Shown here: positions 14,903-24,413 of the stretch, one piece after another
Layout of the letters: each line of letters opens with the position of its first letter
Numbering within the stretch: the stretch's first letter is position 1
Assembly (NCBI RefSeq): GCF_009695865.1
Contig: NZ_VUNB01000004.1
Location: 1-64,000, forward strand
Length of the DNA stretch: 64,000 nt
Source of the DNA: Allobaileyella intestinalis
GTDB taxonomy: Bacteria > Bacillota > Clostridia > Peptostreptococcales > Anaerovoracaceae
Reading direction: 5' to 3'
Translations under genes and position numbers: made by a program
The notes under the pieces: generated by a model
The model's database searches: none
What the model was told of the DNA's origin: nothing
The model's input: only the letters and a program-made list of their open reading frames with translations

Positions 14903-15427
14903 TTGAGAAGAAAAAATCTTGATCACAGCCTGATCCGGGAATATCTGACTGAGGCTCTTATGCAGCTCATGGAAAAAAAGGATTATGGTGATATCTCAGT
15001 TGGCGAGATCGCAGAGAGGGCGGGGGTGCACAGAGCCACTTTTTACAGGCATTTCAGCTCAAAAGAAGATGTGCTTCGCTGCTGCCTTTCAGAAATAATA
15101 AAGGAAGCTGAAGGTGACAGAGAAATTCTTCAGAAGGACTTTGCTTCTTTTATTAAGCCTGTCTTCCAGGCACTGTATGATAAGAAAAAACAGATTCTTT
15201 CCATGGACAGTGCAGGGCTTTCGGGACTGCTCATGGATGTTTTGAGGGACTATTTCGATTTTGACGAAGAAAAAGAATTGGAAGATCAGGGCACAAATGA
15301 CGCGGCTAGAGATCAATACCGGACGGCTTACCGGATTGGCGGGATTTATTCCTGTTTGCTCCTGTGGTTTTCTCATGATATGAGGGAGACACCGGAGGAA
15401 ATGGCACAGATCGCTTCGTCCTTGTAA
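14903..15427 (+). CDS. TetR/AcrR-family regulator
   Basis: A 174-residue regulator if read from TTG 14903, which follows GGGGGAGG; the frame is open upstream but that part is unlike the family. The DNA-binding domain is textbook: ALMQLMEKKDYGDISVGEIA then ERAGVHRATFYRHFSSKEDV. The remainder is a helical ligand domain with SCLLLWFSHDMRETPEEMAQ near the end, like the small TetR_C type found in Bacillota. Divergent from the DUF1295/membrane-protein unit, it probably represses it. Confidence 0.8.
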   Translation: MRRKNLDHSLIREYLTEALMQLMEKKDYGDISVGEIAERAGVHRATFYRHFSSKEDVLRCCLSEIIKEAEGDREILQKDFASFIKPVFQALYDKKKQILSMDSAGLSGLLMDVLRDYFDFDEEKELEDQGTNDAARDQYRTAYRIGGIYSCLLLWFSHDMRETPEEMAQIASSL

Positions 15428-15535
15428 GAGCTTTTCTAGCACATGTTCGCGTTGGAATATATACGAAATGTTTAATGACTTCTTGAAGAATACAATCATA
15501 AAGGATGCATACCGGTAAACAGTTGTATTGATACA

Positions 15536-15564
15536 TTGACAATTGTAAATGCGTTTGCTATCAT
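15536..15564 (+). promoter_or_regulatory. promoter of the arsenic-type operon
   Basis: TTGACA (15536-15541) and TATCAT (15559-15564), 17 bp apart, sit 26 bp before the arsR start. The spacer ATTGTAAATGCGTTTGC and the preceding TTGTATTGATACATTGAC are AT-rich with partial dyads, where an ArsR repressor could bind. Confidence 0.65.
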
Positions 15565-15589
15565 ATGTCCGGAATCTGGAGGTGGTTCA

Positions 15590-15922
15590 ATGGGGTTACG
15601 GGAAGATGTAAAAAAAATAAAGGCGCTTACCGATGAAAATCGACTTGCCATCATGCTTGCTCTTCAGCATGGGGAAAAGTGCGGATGTGAGCTGCTGGAG
15701 GAACTGAATATTACTCAGCCAACCCTGTCTCACCATATGAAGATCCTTTCAGACAGCGGACTGGTCGAATACTATAAAGAGGGAAAGTGGATGCATTATT
15801 TCATTTCTTCAGAAGGGGTGAAAGAATTCCGCGAAATGATCGGTTCATATGCAAGATGTGACTGTGAAACAGACTCCAGTGTTCCCTACGGGTGTAAATG
15901 CAAAGCACAGGGCCAGCGATAA
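15590..15922 (+). CDS. arsR: ArsR-family arsenite-type repressor
   Basis: A 110-residue winged-helix repressor; ATG 15590 follows GGAGGTGG. The inducer-binding Cys pair C31-G-C33 (EKCGCELLEEL) lies at the start of the recognition region, as in arsenite sensors, and the helix ITQPTLSHHMKILSDSG follows. The tail is Cys-rich (ARCDCE, YGCKCKAQ) and may add metal ligands. The next frame encodes an arsenite permease, so the role is repression of arsenic efflux. Confidence 0.9.
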   Translation: MGLREDVKKIKALTDENRLAIMLALQHGEKCGCELLEELNITQPTLSHHMKILSDSGLVEYYKEGKWMHYFISSEGVKEFREMIGSYARCDCETDSSVPYGCKCKAQGQR

Positions 15923-15923
15923 T

Positions 15924-16856
15924 GCTGTAATAAGTTTTATAAACACAGGCAATCCATTGAGATTGCCTATTGCAATACTCATATGGGTAATGATTTATCC
16001 AATGATGATAAAAGTCGATTTCCAGAGCATAAAACAAGTTGGAAAAAATCCGAAGGGACTGTTCATTACCTGGGTAACTAACTGGCTCATAAAACCCTTC
16101 ACCATGTACGGAATAGCATATCTGTTCTTGTTTATAGTTTTCAAAGCCTTCATAACTCCAGAGCTGGCCACTGAATATCTTGCCGGTGCGGTTCTTCTGG
16201 GAGCAGCACCGTGTACAGCAATGGTTTTTGTGTGGAGTACTCTGACAAAAGGAAATCCGGCCTATACAGTTGTACAGGTGGCAACTAACGACCTTATCAT
16301 CCTTGTGGCTTTTGTGCCTATTGTGAAGTTCCTGCTGGGAGTTTCAAACGTGGCAGTTCCTTACAGCACACTTTTTGTAAGCATTTTTCTGTTTGTGGTA
16401 ATTCCTCTTCTTGGCGGTATTATTACCAGGATAACAGTCATCAAGAACAGAGGAGAGGATTACTTGGAAAATATTTTCATCCATAAGTTCGATAATGCAA
16501 CGACTGCCGGGCTGCTGTTGACGCTGGTGATAATTTTCAGTTCCCAGTCAGAGGTGATCCTGTCAAATCCAATTCACATTATTCTGATCGCCGTGCCGCT
16601 GATCATTCAGACCTTTCTGATATTTTTTATTGCTTACGGCGCTTGTGCTCTGTTTAAGCTGCCTCATGATATTTCTGCACCAGCGGCAATGATTGGCGCT
16701 TCCAACTTCTTTGAACTGGCTGTGGCAGTTGCAATTGCACTTTTCGGAACAACTTCACCGGCAGCACTTGCAACAACAGTTGGTGTATTGACTGAAGTAC
16801 CTGTGATGCTGATTCTTGTAAAAATAGCAAATAAAAGGAGTCAGGTGGATCGATAA
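15924..16856 (+). pseudogene. arsB: ACR3-type arsenite permease lacking its N-terminus
   Basis: The frame encodes almost all of an ACR3 (ArsB/BASS-superfamily) efflux permease: LPIAILIWVMIYPMMIKVDF, WLIKPFTMYGIAYL, LGAAPCTAMVFVW with the essential Cys, VATNDLIILVAF and IGASNFFELAVAVAI. The N-terminus is missing: family members have about 45-60 residues, including the first membrane helix, before the LPIAILIW segment, but here only about 12 codons separate it from the end of arsR. No good start with a ribosome site exists; TTG 15957 or read-in from within arsR are the only options. It may be non-functional, or translation may start at a poor codon. Confidence 0.75.
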
Positions 16857-16951
16857 TGTGGAATAGTTCAATCCATATCTTGATGATGAGGAAAAAGAGT
16901 GGCTGAAGAAATACACAAGAGAGGTATAGCCGTAGATTTATTCAGAGAAGA

Positions 16952-16983
16952 CGGGGGACCCCCAAGGGGTCCTTCGTTTTTTT
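16952..16983 (+). terminator. strong factor-independent terminator
   Basis: CGGGGGACCCC pairs with GGGGTCCTTCG around a CAA loop (11 pairs, two G-U), followed by seven T. Before it, 16860-16940 carries a short open stretch ending FNPYLDDEEKEWLKKYTREV that looks like the tail of a lost gene. Confidence 0.85.
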
Positions 16984-17060
16984 CAAGGTGCTTATTGGTA
17001 AATTCCATTGATGGGAAGTATAATTAAATGTAAGTATAATCGCCAAGGAGTCATAAAAAA

Positions 17061-20030
17061 ATGAATGAAAAGTCATCGGGTACATATATTATCGATGAAG
17101 ATTACAATGTTTTATTTATCAATAACACTATAAAAGAACTATATCCGTCTCTTGAAGTAGGCAAGAAGTGCTATCAGTGTCTCATGAATCTGGATGAGCC
17201 CTGTCCTCCATGTCCTGTGGCCAATAATATTCAGGGGCCTCAGACATATCTGGACCCTATTCGCAACATCTATGAAACGGTGGACGCAGTTGAAGTCACC
17301 ATGGGAAATGGAAAAATTGGTCACGCCCTTGTAATGAGTACTGTTGGTGAAAGCGCTACTATTTCAGCAAAGCTTCCCCGCACGAAAGAGGAGCTGAACA
17401 AGCTGCTGGAACAGGAGTATTTTGACACCCTTACAGAAGGATATTCAAGAAAGGGGTTTATCCGCCAGTCAGAGCGGATTTTTTCCAGAAACAATAAGAC
17501 GGACTACGGATTGATCTTGTTCGACATACGCAATTTCAAGGCGTTGAACGACACCTTTGGAAATGAGGCGGGAGACCGGATTCTCCAGTTCGTTTTTGCA
17601 AAGCTTAGGGACAGCTTCCTTAAACCTGTAGTGTCTGCACGGCTGGAGTCAGACAAGTTTCTTTTCCTTGTACAGAAGAAAAATCTCCAGAAAAATAGTC
17701 TGGAAAACATTCTCACTATGGAGTGGCCCAGAGACGACCGCAATATTACCATGCACTTGCGCTGCGGTATATATTTTGTGGAAGATTCAGAACTTTCTGT
17801 GTCACACATGGTGGATAAGGTTATTTTCGCCAAAAAGAATACAGATCTCTGGAAAGATGGAAATGTTGCTCTGTTTGACCCTGCAGTGGTTGAGAAGTAC
17901 ATAGACCAGGTAGAAATTATTTCAACGTTTAACGACAGCCTGAGAAATAACGAATTCAAAATTTACTATCAGCCTGTTGTTGAGACTGCGTCGGGAAAGA
18001 TCTGTTCTGCTGAGGCCCTTATCAGGTGGGAGCACCCTACTCAGGGATTTATAGGTCCGGACAGGTTTATTCCTGCACTGGAAACCAGCGGATTCATAAC
18101 GCAGCTTGACAGATATGTTCTGAGAAAGGTTTACGATCTTCAGAACGACTTGAGAAATAAGGGCAGCCAGATAGTACCTGTCTCAATTAATCTGTCCCGT
18201 CAGGATTTTTACGATGACTCATTCATAAACGAAATACTTGATCTCACCCAGGAAAGTCTGCTGCCGGCAAAGTACATTCACTACGAGATAACGGAAACAG
18301 CAGTGTCAATTCTGAAGGAAAACTGCGACTATCTTATTCAGCAGATACGTCAGGCCGGTTCCAAGGTATTGCTGGACGATTTTGGAAAAGGATATTCGTC
18401 CCTTGGAATGGTCAGCGATTATGCCTTTGACATGGTTAAGATAGACAAGTCTTTCATTGACCAGATAGTTACAAAACCGACTGCAAGAGCTGTTATTGAA
18501 TCCACCATCAACCTGTGTCATGTCATAGGTCTTCAAACGGTGGCAGAAGGAGTGGAAAACCCCCAGCAGCTCAAGTACCTGAAGGAGCTAGGCTGTGATT
18601 GTATTCAGGGATATTACTATTCAGAACCTCTTTCAGAAGAAGAATATCGTGAATATTTAAATTCAAACTTGATTTCCGATTCTGAAGAAACCAGCGGGCC
18701 AGTGGAAAACAGGCCTCATCAGTTCGACCTTCACACCATTCTCGATCTCGTTGACCATTCAGGACAGTTTATCCAGGTTTGTTACCCGGAGGACCATACA
18801 ATGGTATATGCAAATGCTTTGACGAAGATGGTCTCTGGTCATCCGGATCTTCCTTACGAAGGGAAGAAGTGCTATCAGTATATGCTGGGCCTTAACGCTC
18901 CATGCGGTCATTGTCCTATGAAACTCATGGACGGTGAGACGGAAAAAGAAGTTGAAGTAGACGACGGAATTCACACATTTGCGCTGAAAGCAAGATATAC
19001 TACATGGAACGGCAGAAAGGTCTTTATCGAATACGGACGTGATGTAACAAATACAAAAACAGCACAAAGACGTTATGCCGATCAGCTGCGCAGCATTCTG
19101 GAGAATATTCCCGAGGGTCAAGGTGTTTTCCACATGGACCTGACAGCTGACAGATGGCTGAGCTCTCAGGGAAAAGCCCGTAACGCCAGAGAGATGCAGG
19201 GACTGGGAAGTGTAGATGAACTGATCAGACGCATTGCATCCTTTGTCCCAGACAAAGAAGGACAGGATCATTTCTTCAGTGTTTTCTGCAGGGATTCACA
19301 GCTGGAAGAATACGGGAACAACAAGCGCCAGATCATTCTGGAAACAAAATCCTATTATGATGATCTTTCTATCAGATGGTCCCGGATCACTGCCCACATG
19401 ATAGACAACCCTTCAAACAATCATGTTGAGAGCATCATTTATGGTGTGGATATTTCCAAAGAAGTGCAGCAGCATGAAGAATGGGAGGGAAACCAGCTCC
19501 GCAAGGAGGTGGATGAGGCATGGAAATTGTACGCCCAGGCTGACAGGGACAGGCGCTACGATTGTCTTACCGGTCTGAACAGCCGTCTGGATCTTTACAA
19601 CGTTCTGAACCGGGAAAAAGGACAGAAGGACGGAAAGGTTAGGGAGGTGCTGTTTATCGATATCGATAACTTCAAACTGGTTAATGACAATTACGGCCAC
19701 GACGGTGGTGATTCCTGTCTGAAGACTCTGGGAAAAATCCTGCAGGACTTCGGTACAGCTAACGGCATAACCTTTTACCGTTACGGCGGAGAGGAATTTG
19801 TAGGATTGACCTCTGATCACAGACTTGATATTGGGAAAAAAGCAGAAGATCTTCTGGAAAAGATTAGAAATACCAAGATACATATCAGAGAAAATACAGA
19901 CATATATATTACCGTGTCAATAGGTTATACATCGAAGCCAGAGGATTATCAAAACATGATAAGAAGGGCTGATAAAGCCATGTACAAGGCCAAGTCAGAA
20001 GGCAAAAACAGGGTTGCCTGTGTAGATTGA
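17061..20030 (+). CDS. PAS/GGDEF/EAL/PAS/GGDEF cyclic-di-GMP enzyme
   Basis: A 989-residue cytosolic protein without membrane helices. Order: a short PAS-like domain with Cys motif (C37, C40, C48, C51: KKCYQC...PCPPCP); a first GGDEF domain that is degenerate (ESDKF at 196-200); an EAL phosphodiesterase domain with intact EAL (318-320) and DDFGKGYSS (439-447); a second PAS-like domain with a related Cys motif (C604, C615, C618); a further sensor domain; and a C-terminal GGDEF with active GGEEF (909-913). It can therefore in principle both make and break cyclic-di-GMP. The Cys motifs point to redox, metal or cofactor sensing (inference). A pilin-like gene follows 59 nt downstream, suggesting control of a surface structure. 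Confidence 0.9.
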   Translation: MNEKSSGTYIIDEDYNVLFINNTIKELYPSLEVGKKCYQCLMNLDEPCPPCPVANNIQGPQTYLDPIRNIYETVDAVEVTMGNGKIGHALVMSTVGESATISAKLPRTKEELNKLLEQEYFDTLTEGYSRKGFIRQSERIFSRNNKTDYGLILFDIRNFKALNDTFGNEAGDRILQFVFAKLRDSFLKPVVSARLESDKFLFLVQKKNLQKNSLENILTMEWPRDDRNITMHLRCGIYFVEDSELSVSHMVDKVIFAKKNTDLWKDGNVALFDPAVVEKYIDQVEIISTFNDSLRNNEFKIYYQPVVETASGKICSAEALIRWEHPTQGFIGPDRFIPALETSGFITQLDRYVLRKVYDLQNDLRNKGSQIVPVSINLSRQDFYDDSFINEILDLTQESLLPAKYIHYEITETAVSILKENCDYLIQQIRQAGSKVLLDDFGKGYSSLGMVSDYAFDMVKIDKSFIDQIVTKPTARAVIESTINLCHVIGLQTVAEGVENPQQLKYLKELGCDCIQGYYYSEPLSEEEYREYLNSNLISDSEETSGPVENRPHQFDLHTILDLVDHSGQFIQVCYPEDHTMVYANALTKMVSGHPDLPYEGKKCYQYMLGLNAPCGHCPMKLMDGETEKEVEVDDGIHTFALKARYTTWNGRKVFIEYGRDVTNTKTAQRRYADQLRSILENIPEGQGVFHMDLTADRWLSSQGKARNAREMQGLGSVDELIRRIASFVPDKEGQDHFFSVFCRDSQLEEYGNNKRQIILETKSYYDDLSIRWSRITAHMIDNPSNNHVESIIYGVDISKEVQQHEEWEGNQLRKEVDEAWKLYAQADRDRRYDCLTGLNSRLDLYNVLNREKGQKDGKVREVLFIDIDNFKLVNDNYGHDGGDSCLKTLGKILQDFGTANGITFYRYGGEEFVGLTSDHRLDIGKKAEDLLEKIRNTKIHIRENTDIYITVSIGYTSKPEDYQNMIRRADKAMYKAKSEGKNRVACVD

Positions 20031-20089
20031 CTGGGAAGAAATTTGAAGCTGCAATTTGACATAAGGGGGATTGAAAGAAGGTTCTGCAT

Positions 20090-20713
20090 ATGTTGCGAAA
20101 ATTTGATAATCATGGTTTTACAATTGCAGAGCTCCTGGCAATAATCGGAGCCATCGCACTATTGATGATCATCTTTTTTCCTGCTTTCAGCCGCCATCTT
20201 GAGAAGAGCAGAGAGAATGTTGATATCACCAATGCCAGGACGGTACAGACAATACTGACTGATGCTGTAAAAGCCGGCAATGTGGATCTTACTTCGGGAG
20301 AAGGTGGCCGGGGTGGAATATATGTAATCGTATTCAAAGGCAGAGATGAACTGCCGAGCGGGTATGGGAATATTCCGGGAAAGGGAAATGCACTGGTTTT
20401 GGCTGATCCGGGCGTAACCATTGATGGAAAAACCAGTGCCGGCGGACTCCGGCAGAACAAAGAGCTGAAAAAACTCCTTAAATTACACAGCGTTGATACA
20501 GATAAGATTCATGTAAAAAGCCGATGGGAAAAGGACGGTTCTATGGGCTGGGACTGGTACTGCGCAGCTTTCGTCTATGATCAGAAAACAGGATACCGAA
20601 CTGCTGTTTATTCCGGTTTCGGAGGCCAGTCCGGGGCATTTCCCGAAACTGGATCCAAGGTGAACCGGACAGATAACATGGGTGAAAAGTTTAAAGAAAG
20701 TAAAATGAAATAA
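20090..20713 (+). CDS. type IV pilin-like protein (prepilin signal)
   Basis: A 207-residue protein with a class III signal: MLRKFDNHG then F10-TIAELLAIIGAIALLMI, cleaved after Gly9 by prepilin peptidase, with Glu at mature position 5 and a 20-residue hydrophobic helix. The globular part (YVIVFKGRDELPSGYGN, WDWYCAAFVYDQ) resembles no named minor pilin that I recognise. It follows the large GGDEF/EAL gene in the same direction. No pilus ATPase, platform or peptidase gene lies in the window, so export machinery must be elsewhere. Confidence 0.8.
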   Translation: MLRKFDNHGFTIAELLAIIGAIALLMIIFFPAFSRHLEKSRENVDITNARTVQTILTDAVKAGNVDLTSGEGGRGGIYVIVFKGRDELPSGYGNIPGKGNALVLADPGVTIDGKTSAGGLRQNKELKKLLKLHSVDTDKIHVKSRWEKDGSMGWDWYCAAFVYDQKTGYRTAVYSGFGGQSGAFPETGSKVNRTDNMGEKFKESKMK

Positions 20714-20714
20714 T

Positions 20715-20743
20715 GCCGGCATAGCAGCTAAGCTACCACCGGC
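20715..20743. terminator. hairpin between convergent pilin genes (weak)
   Basis: GCCGG (20715-20719) pairs with CCGGC (20739-20743), with an inner AGC/GCT arm. A U-rich stretch follows only on the minus strand (ATTATTTCATTTT). It may serve both converging pilin genes. Confidence 0.35.
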
Positions 20744-20821
20744 TGAAATATGCGGTAACGCATTGGTTTGGAGGATAGATTGTAACGGTTATCACGTACT
20801 TGTCGGTATAATCCTTCCCGG

Positions 20822-21358
20822 CTAATTCAGGTCAGGCAGATCCTTCCAGGCAGGAATTATTTCTGACAGAGACGCACTGGTAATATTCCCATCACTATCA
20901 TAGTTTATGGCCAGAAGGTATTTACCTGAAGTCTTGTTGTCTTTTACGCCTTTAAGGTCACCCGGGAGATTATTTCCCATTCCGCTCCAGTTGTTCTGCT
21001 TCTTGCTCTTAATCTGGACAACCACGTCTATAGCGTTTACATATCCCAGAGATCTATTGTAATTAATCCACATATGGTGCTTGCCCTCATACCATCCTGA
21101 CTTTGTAGTGTCTCCAGAGAGGTATGCTGCCTGGGCCTCAGCGTATGCTGATCTGATGTTTGCCACCGAAGCCGCATCCCGGCTCTTCTCAAGTTGACTG
21201 GTAAAAATCGGAATGGATATTGCCACAAGAACTCCGATAATGGCAACCACAATGAGCAGCTCTGCAAGGGTGAAGCCTTTTGTGCTCTTAAGCTTAGCTC
21301 CCTCAGTATCATTTAATCTGTTCTTTATATTATTCTTTAAATCAATAGTCAATTTCAT
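20822..21358 (-). CDS. type IV pilin (PilA-like)
   Basis: A 178-residue prepilin with a long 28-residue leader ending KSTKG, then F29-TLAELLIVVAIIGVLVAI and Glu33 at mature position 5; the helix runs into IPIFTSQLEKSRDAASVANI, the standard major-pilin layout. The globular domain ends in a repeat of short strands (KYLLAINYDSDGNITSASLS). It is convergent with the other pilin-like gene and divergent from a Cache-GGDEF gene. Confidence 0.85.
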   Translation of the reverse strand: MKLTIDLKNNIKNRLNDTEGAKLKSTKGFTLAELLIVVAIIGVLVAISIPIFTSQLEKSRDAASVANIRSAYAEAQAAYLSGDTTKSGWYEGKHHMWINYNRSLGYVNAIDVVVQIKSKKQNNWSGMGNNLPGDLKGVKDNKTSGKYLLAINYDSDGNITSASLSEIIPAWKDLPDLN

Positions 21359-21570
21359 ATTTCGCCTCTGGTTTAGTGCATATTTTTGTGCAATTTAACT
21401 GAATAAGCTACTGTCAATACTGTAAACCCATATTTACCAAAATTCAAGCATATAGAAAATGGGCATTTTGGCTATTGTATGTACTGAATCAGCGCAATCT
21501 GTGTTAAAATACAAATTATGAGCTGCCAGGTCGTTTCTTTTCACGAAATTCTCTAACTGCGGGGGTACAC

Positions 21571-23307
21571 ATGAGAAAAAATACAGATACCAGGGGAGTT
21601 TTCCCGTTCATAAATAAGAAGACTGTTTATGGTTTTCTTCTCATGGCCGTAATCCTGCTGATTGAGATGAATATCATTTTTTTCATAAGCACTTCAGTAC
21701 AGTCAAAGTTGATTACTGATTTTGGTTACAAAAACATGCTGGAAAACGAAAAGAAGGACCTGAAGTCGTCTGTGGATAATACAGTAAAAGACATTGATTC
21801 CACCAGGGTGTTGCTTGAAAAAAAGGGAATGACTGATGAGCAGGTAAAGGAATCCGTTCAGGAACGGGTGTACGCAAAGATCCATTCAGACGAGTATCTT
21901 GATGGAAGATACATGTGGGTCAACGAGATCATTGATTACAACGGAGGAGATGGGTATGCAATCAGGCTTATACATCCTAACCTTCCGGAAACAGAGGGAC
22001 AGCTTCTTTCAACAAATACCAGGGATAAGAAGGGGAATTATCCTTACAGACAAGAACTTGATATTGTAAACGGAAAGGGCAGCGGTTTCTACAATTACTA
22101 TTTCAAGGAATTAGATAGTAACAAAGTTACTGAGAAGATTACATATGCGCGGGTGTACAAAAGATATAACTGGGTAATCTGTGAAGGAGAGAACCTGAAC
22201 AGTATCAGGGTATATGAAAAAATCCAGAAGGAAAGAATGAAACCGTATCTCATCGGCATAGATATTATTATGTCTGTAGTCTGTCTGCTGATTATTCTCC
22301 TGACCACAGGTTCATTTATTACAAGATTCAACAAGATATTAATGGAGAAAAACAAAGAGCTTAAAGAAGAGGCACATAGAGATTTCCTGACCAGGATATT
22401 CAATCGTGGGGGATTGATTTACAGCCTGGACCGTTTGATAGATGATGAAACGACTGCAGGCTTTACAGGGGTATTTATGGATCTCGATGAATTCAAGCTG
22501 ATCAATGATGTTTACGGCCATAACACAGGAGACGCAGCGCTTCGCCACATGGCCGCAAGCCTGAAAGAATTTTTCCCGGAAAATTCAATAATCGGAAGAA
22601 CAGGTGGAGATGAGTTCTGCGTCATAATAAAAGATGAAGATCCGGAAAAGTGCGGGAAAATGATACAGGATTTTGCCAGCATCCCGAAATCTTTCGAATC
22701 AGAGGGCAGGACCATTATATATAAGGTATCGGCGGGCTATGCAGATTACCCTTCCCAGGCAGGAAACAGAGAGGAGCTTATGATCATGATGGATAACGCT
22801 CTCTATGCTTCAAAGACCCAGGGAAAGAATTGTGCAATGCATTACAAACCGGAGATGGAAAATATTAAGAGAGAGCAGCTTGGATTCAGCGTGAAGAACA
22901 TGACTTCAGGAATGCCAGGAGCGTTTCTGGTATATAGTGCAAATGAAAGCGAGAGGATTCTCTTTGCCAATGACCATCTGGTTTCTCTGTATGAGTGTGA
23001 CAGCTATGACGAGTTTCTGCAACTCACCAAATCCAGCTTCAAATATATGATTCATCCAGAGGACAGGGAAAGAGTGGAGAAGTCCATTAAAGACCAGATT
23101 GAAAAGGGGAGAAAGACCGTTGAAGAGGCTTCTGCCGGTCTGGAAGACTATGTTGAGTACAGAATCGTTACGAAAACTGGAAAAATAAGAAGGGTGATGG
23201 ATAACGGAAGGCTTGTTCACGACGATCATCATGGAGACATTTATTATGTGATTATTCAGGACGTTGAATCCATGAAGGAGTACGGTTATTATGGAAAGCC
23301 TGATTAA
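21571..23307 (+). CDS. membrane Cache-GGDEF-PAS diguanylate cyclase
   Basis: A 578-residue membrane protein: an N-terminal helix (about 17-36), an extracellular Cache-type sensor with the GRYMWVNEIIDYNGGDGYAI segment, a second helix (about 228-250), a GGDEF domain with active TGGDEF (345-349), then a PAS domain placed after the GGDEF (MPGAFLVYSANESERILFAN; YMIHPEDRERVEKSI). It should make cyclic-di-GMP in response to an outside ligand. The C-terminal PAS is shared with the paralogue at 26692-28503. The start lies 8 nt after GCGGGGG, which is an atypical ribosome site. Confidence 0.9.
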   Translation: MRKNTDTRGVFPFINKKTVYGFLLMAVILLIEMNIIFFISTSVQSKLITDFGYKNMLENEKKDLKSSVDNTVKDIDSTRVLLEKKGMTDEQVKESVQERVYAKIHSDEYLDGRYMWVNEIIDYNGGDGYAIRLIHPNLPETEGQLLSTNTRDKKGNYPYRQELDIVNGKGSGFYNYYFKELDSNKVTEKITYARVYKRYNWVICEGENLNSIRVYEKIQKERMKPYLIGIDIIMSVVCLLIILLTTGSFITRFNKILMEKNKELKEEAHRDFLTRIFNRGGLIYSLDRLIDDETTAGFTGVFMDLDEFKLINDVYGHNTGDAALRHMAASLKEFFPENSIIGRTGGDEFCVIIKDEDPEKCGKMIQDFASIPKSFESEGRTIIYKVSAGYADYPSQAGNREELMIMMDNALYASKTQGKNCAMHYKPEMENIKREQLGFSVKNMTSGMPGAFLVYSANESERILFANDHLVSLYECDSYDEFLQLTKSSFKYMIHPEDRERVEKSIKDQIEKGRKTVEEASAGLEDYVEYRIVTKTGKIRRVMDNGRLVHDDHHGDIYYVIIQDVESMKEYGYYGKPD

Positions 23308-23501
23308 AAATGAAATAATCATAAATGCAGCTTCCGGCCTTCTGGCTGGCAATTTTTGCTAATAATGCAAATAATTTTTCTAATGATTGGGAAATAATAC
23401 AATCTATTTACATTTTGTTTTTCGATTGTTAAAATATCATCATATTCAATGATGATCGTGGGTGTATTGCATACTACTATACTCAGGACTGGAGGTCAGA
23501 T

Positions 23502-24412
23502 ATGAATGTTATCACGATTATGAAGATTCTTTTTATTGCAGGCATGGTATTCATCGGATTCATGCTTTTCTCTGCCTGGAGGAAGCAGCGTTCCACAGAA
23601 GAGGGAAGGAAGCAGATAGAAGAACAGAAGAAGCACAGGAATTATAATATTGTTGTTGCTCTGGTTTCCAACTTCTTCGACACACTGGGAATCGGGTCCT
23701 ATGCCATTGCTTCCAGTGCATATAAAATCAGGGGATCGGTGGATGATGTGAATATTCCTGGTACTCTCAACGCCGGAGACTGCATTCCTGTACTTCTGGA
23801 AGCTTTTCTGTTCGTAGGGTTTGTCCAGGTAGATACAATTACTTTGATCACAATGATAGTCGCCCAGGTGCTGGGTGCCAACATCGGTGCCGGCATTGTT
23901 ATCAAGTGGGATGCTCATAAGATCCGCATGGGAATGGGATTCGGTCTGTTTGCCCTTGGAATAATAATGGCTGTCCGTCAGATGGGCTGGGGACCTTTTG
24001 GAATCACCGGTAATGCCCTGGGGCTTACGGGGGCAAAGCTGGTTGGCGCAGTTGTAGTATCATTTGTTCTGGGAATGCTCATGAACATCGGAATAGGTGC
24101 GTATGCTCCTATGTTCGCCCTTGTTTCTACCCTGGGAATGAACGTTCAGGCTGCTTTTCCGATCATGATGGGCGGTTGTTCACTGCTTATGGCATACGGT
24201 AATGCTCCTAAGTTCATCAGGAAAACAAGATTGATCTGGTTGCAACTCTGGCCAATACCATATTCGGTTCTGCGGGAGTTCTGATTGCTTACTTTCTTGT
24301 AAAATCCCTTCCACTGACCATTCTGATGTGGCTGGTTATCGTTGTGGTAATGTACACTGCAGTAATGTTCCTCCATGATGCTTTTAAGAAGTCGGGGAAG
24401 AAAGAGAAGTAA
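23502..24412 (+). pseudogene. TauE/SafE-type (TSUP) permease with a frameshift
   Basis: ATG 23502 follows CTGGAGGTC. The first 240 codons encode a TSUP-family membrane protein (VSNFFDTLGIGSYAIASSAY, LGANIGAGIV, MLMNIGIGAYAPMFALVSTL). At the run of four A at 24222-24225 the frame shifts: one extra A would restore FIRKNKIDLVATLANTIFGS and a further two helices ending KKSGKKEK at 24412. In the present frame the protein ends early at 24284 with a nonsense tail. The missing base is real, a sequencing error, or a slippery site. The intact protein would be about 303 residues. Its start of operon includes a racemase-like gene 2 nt later. Confidence 0.8.
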
Positions 24413-24413
24413 A

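Noticed and set aside
21359-21570. Cyclic-di-GMP riboswitch between the pilin and the GGDEF gene
   Set aside because: Conserved GEMM segments (GCAAACC, CGCAAAGC) are not present on either strand here or in the 20714-20821 spacer.
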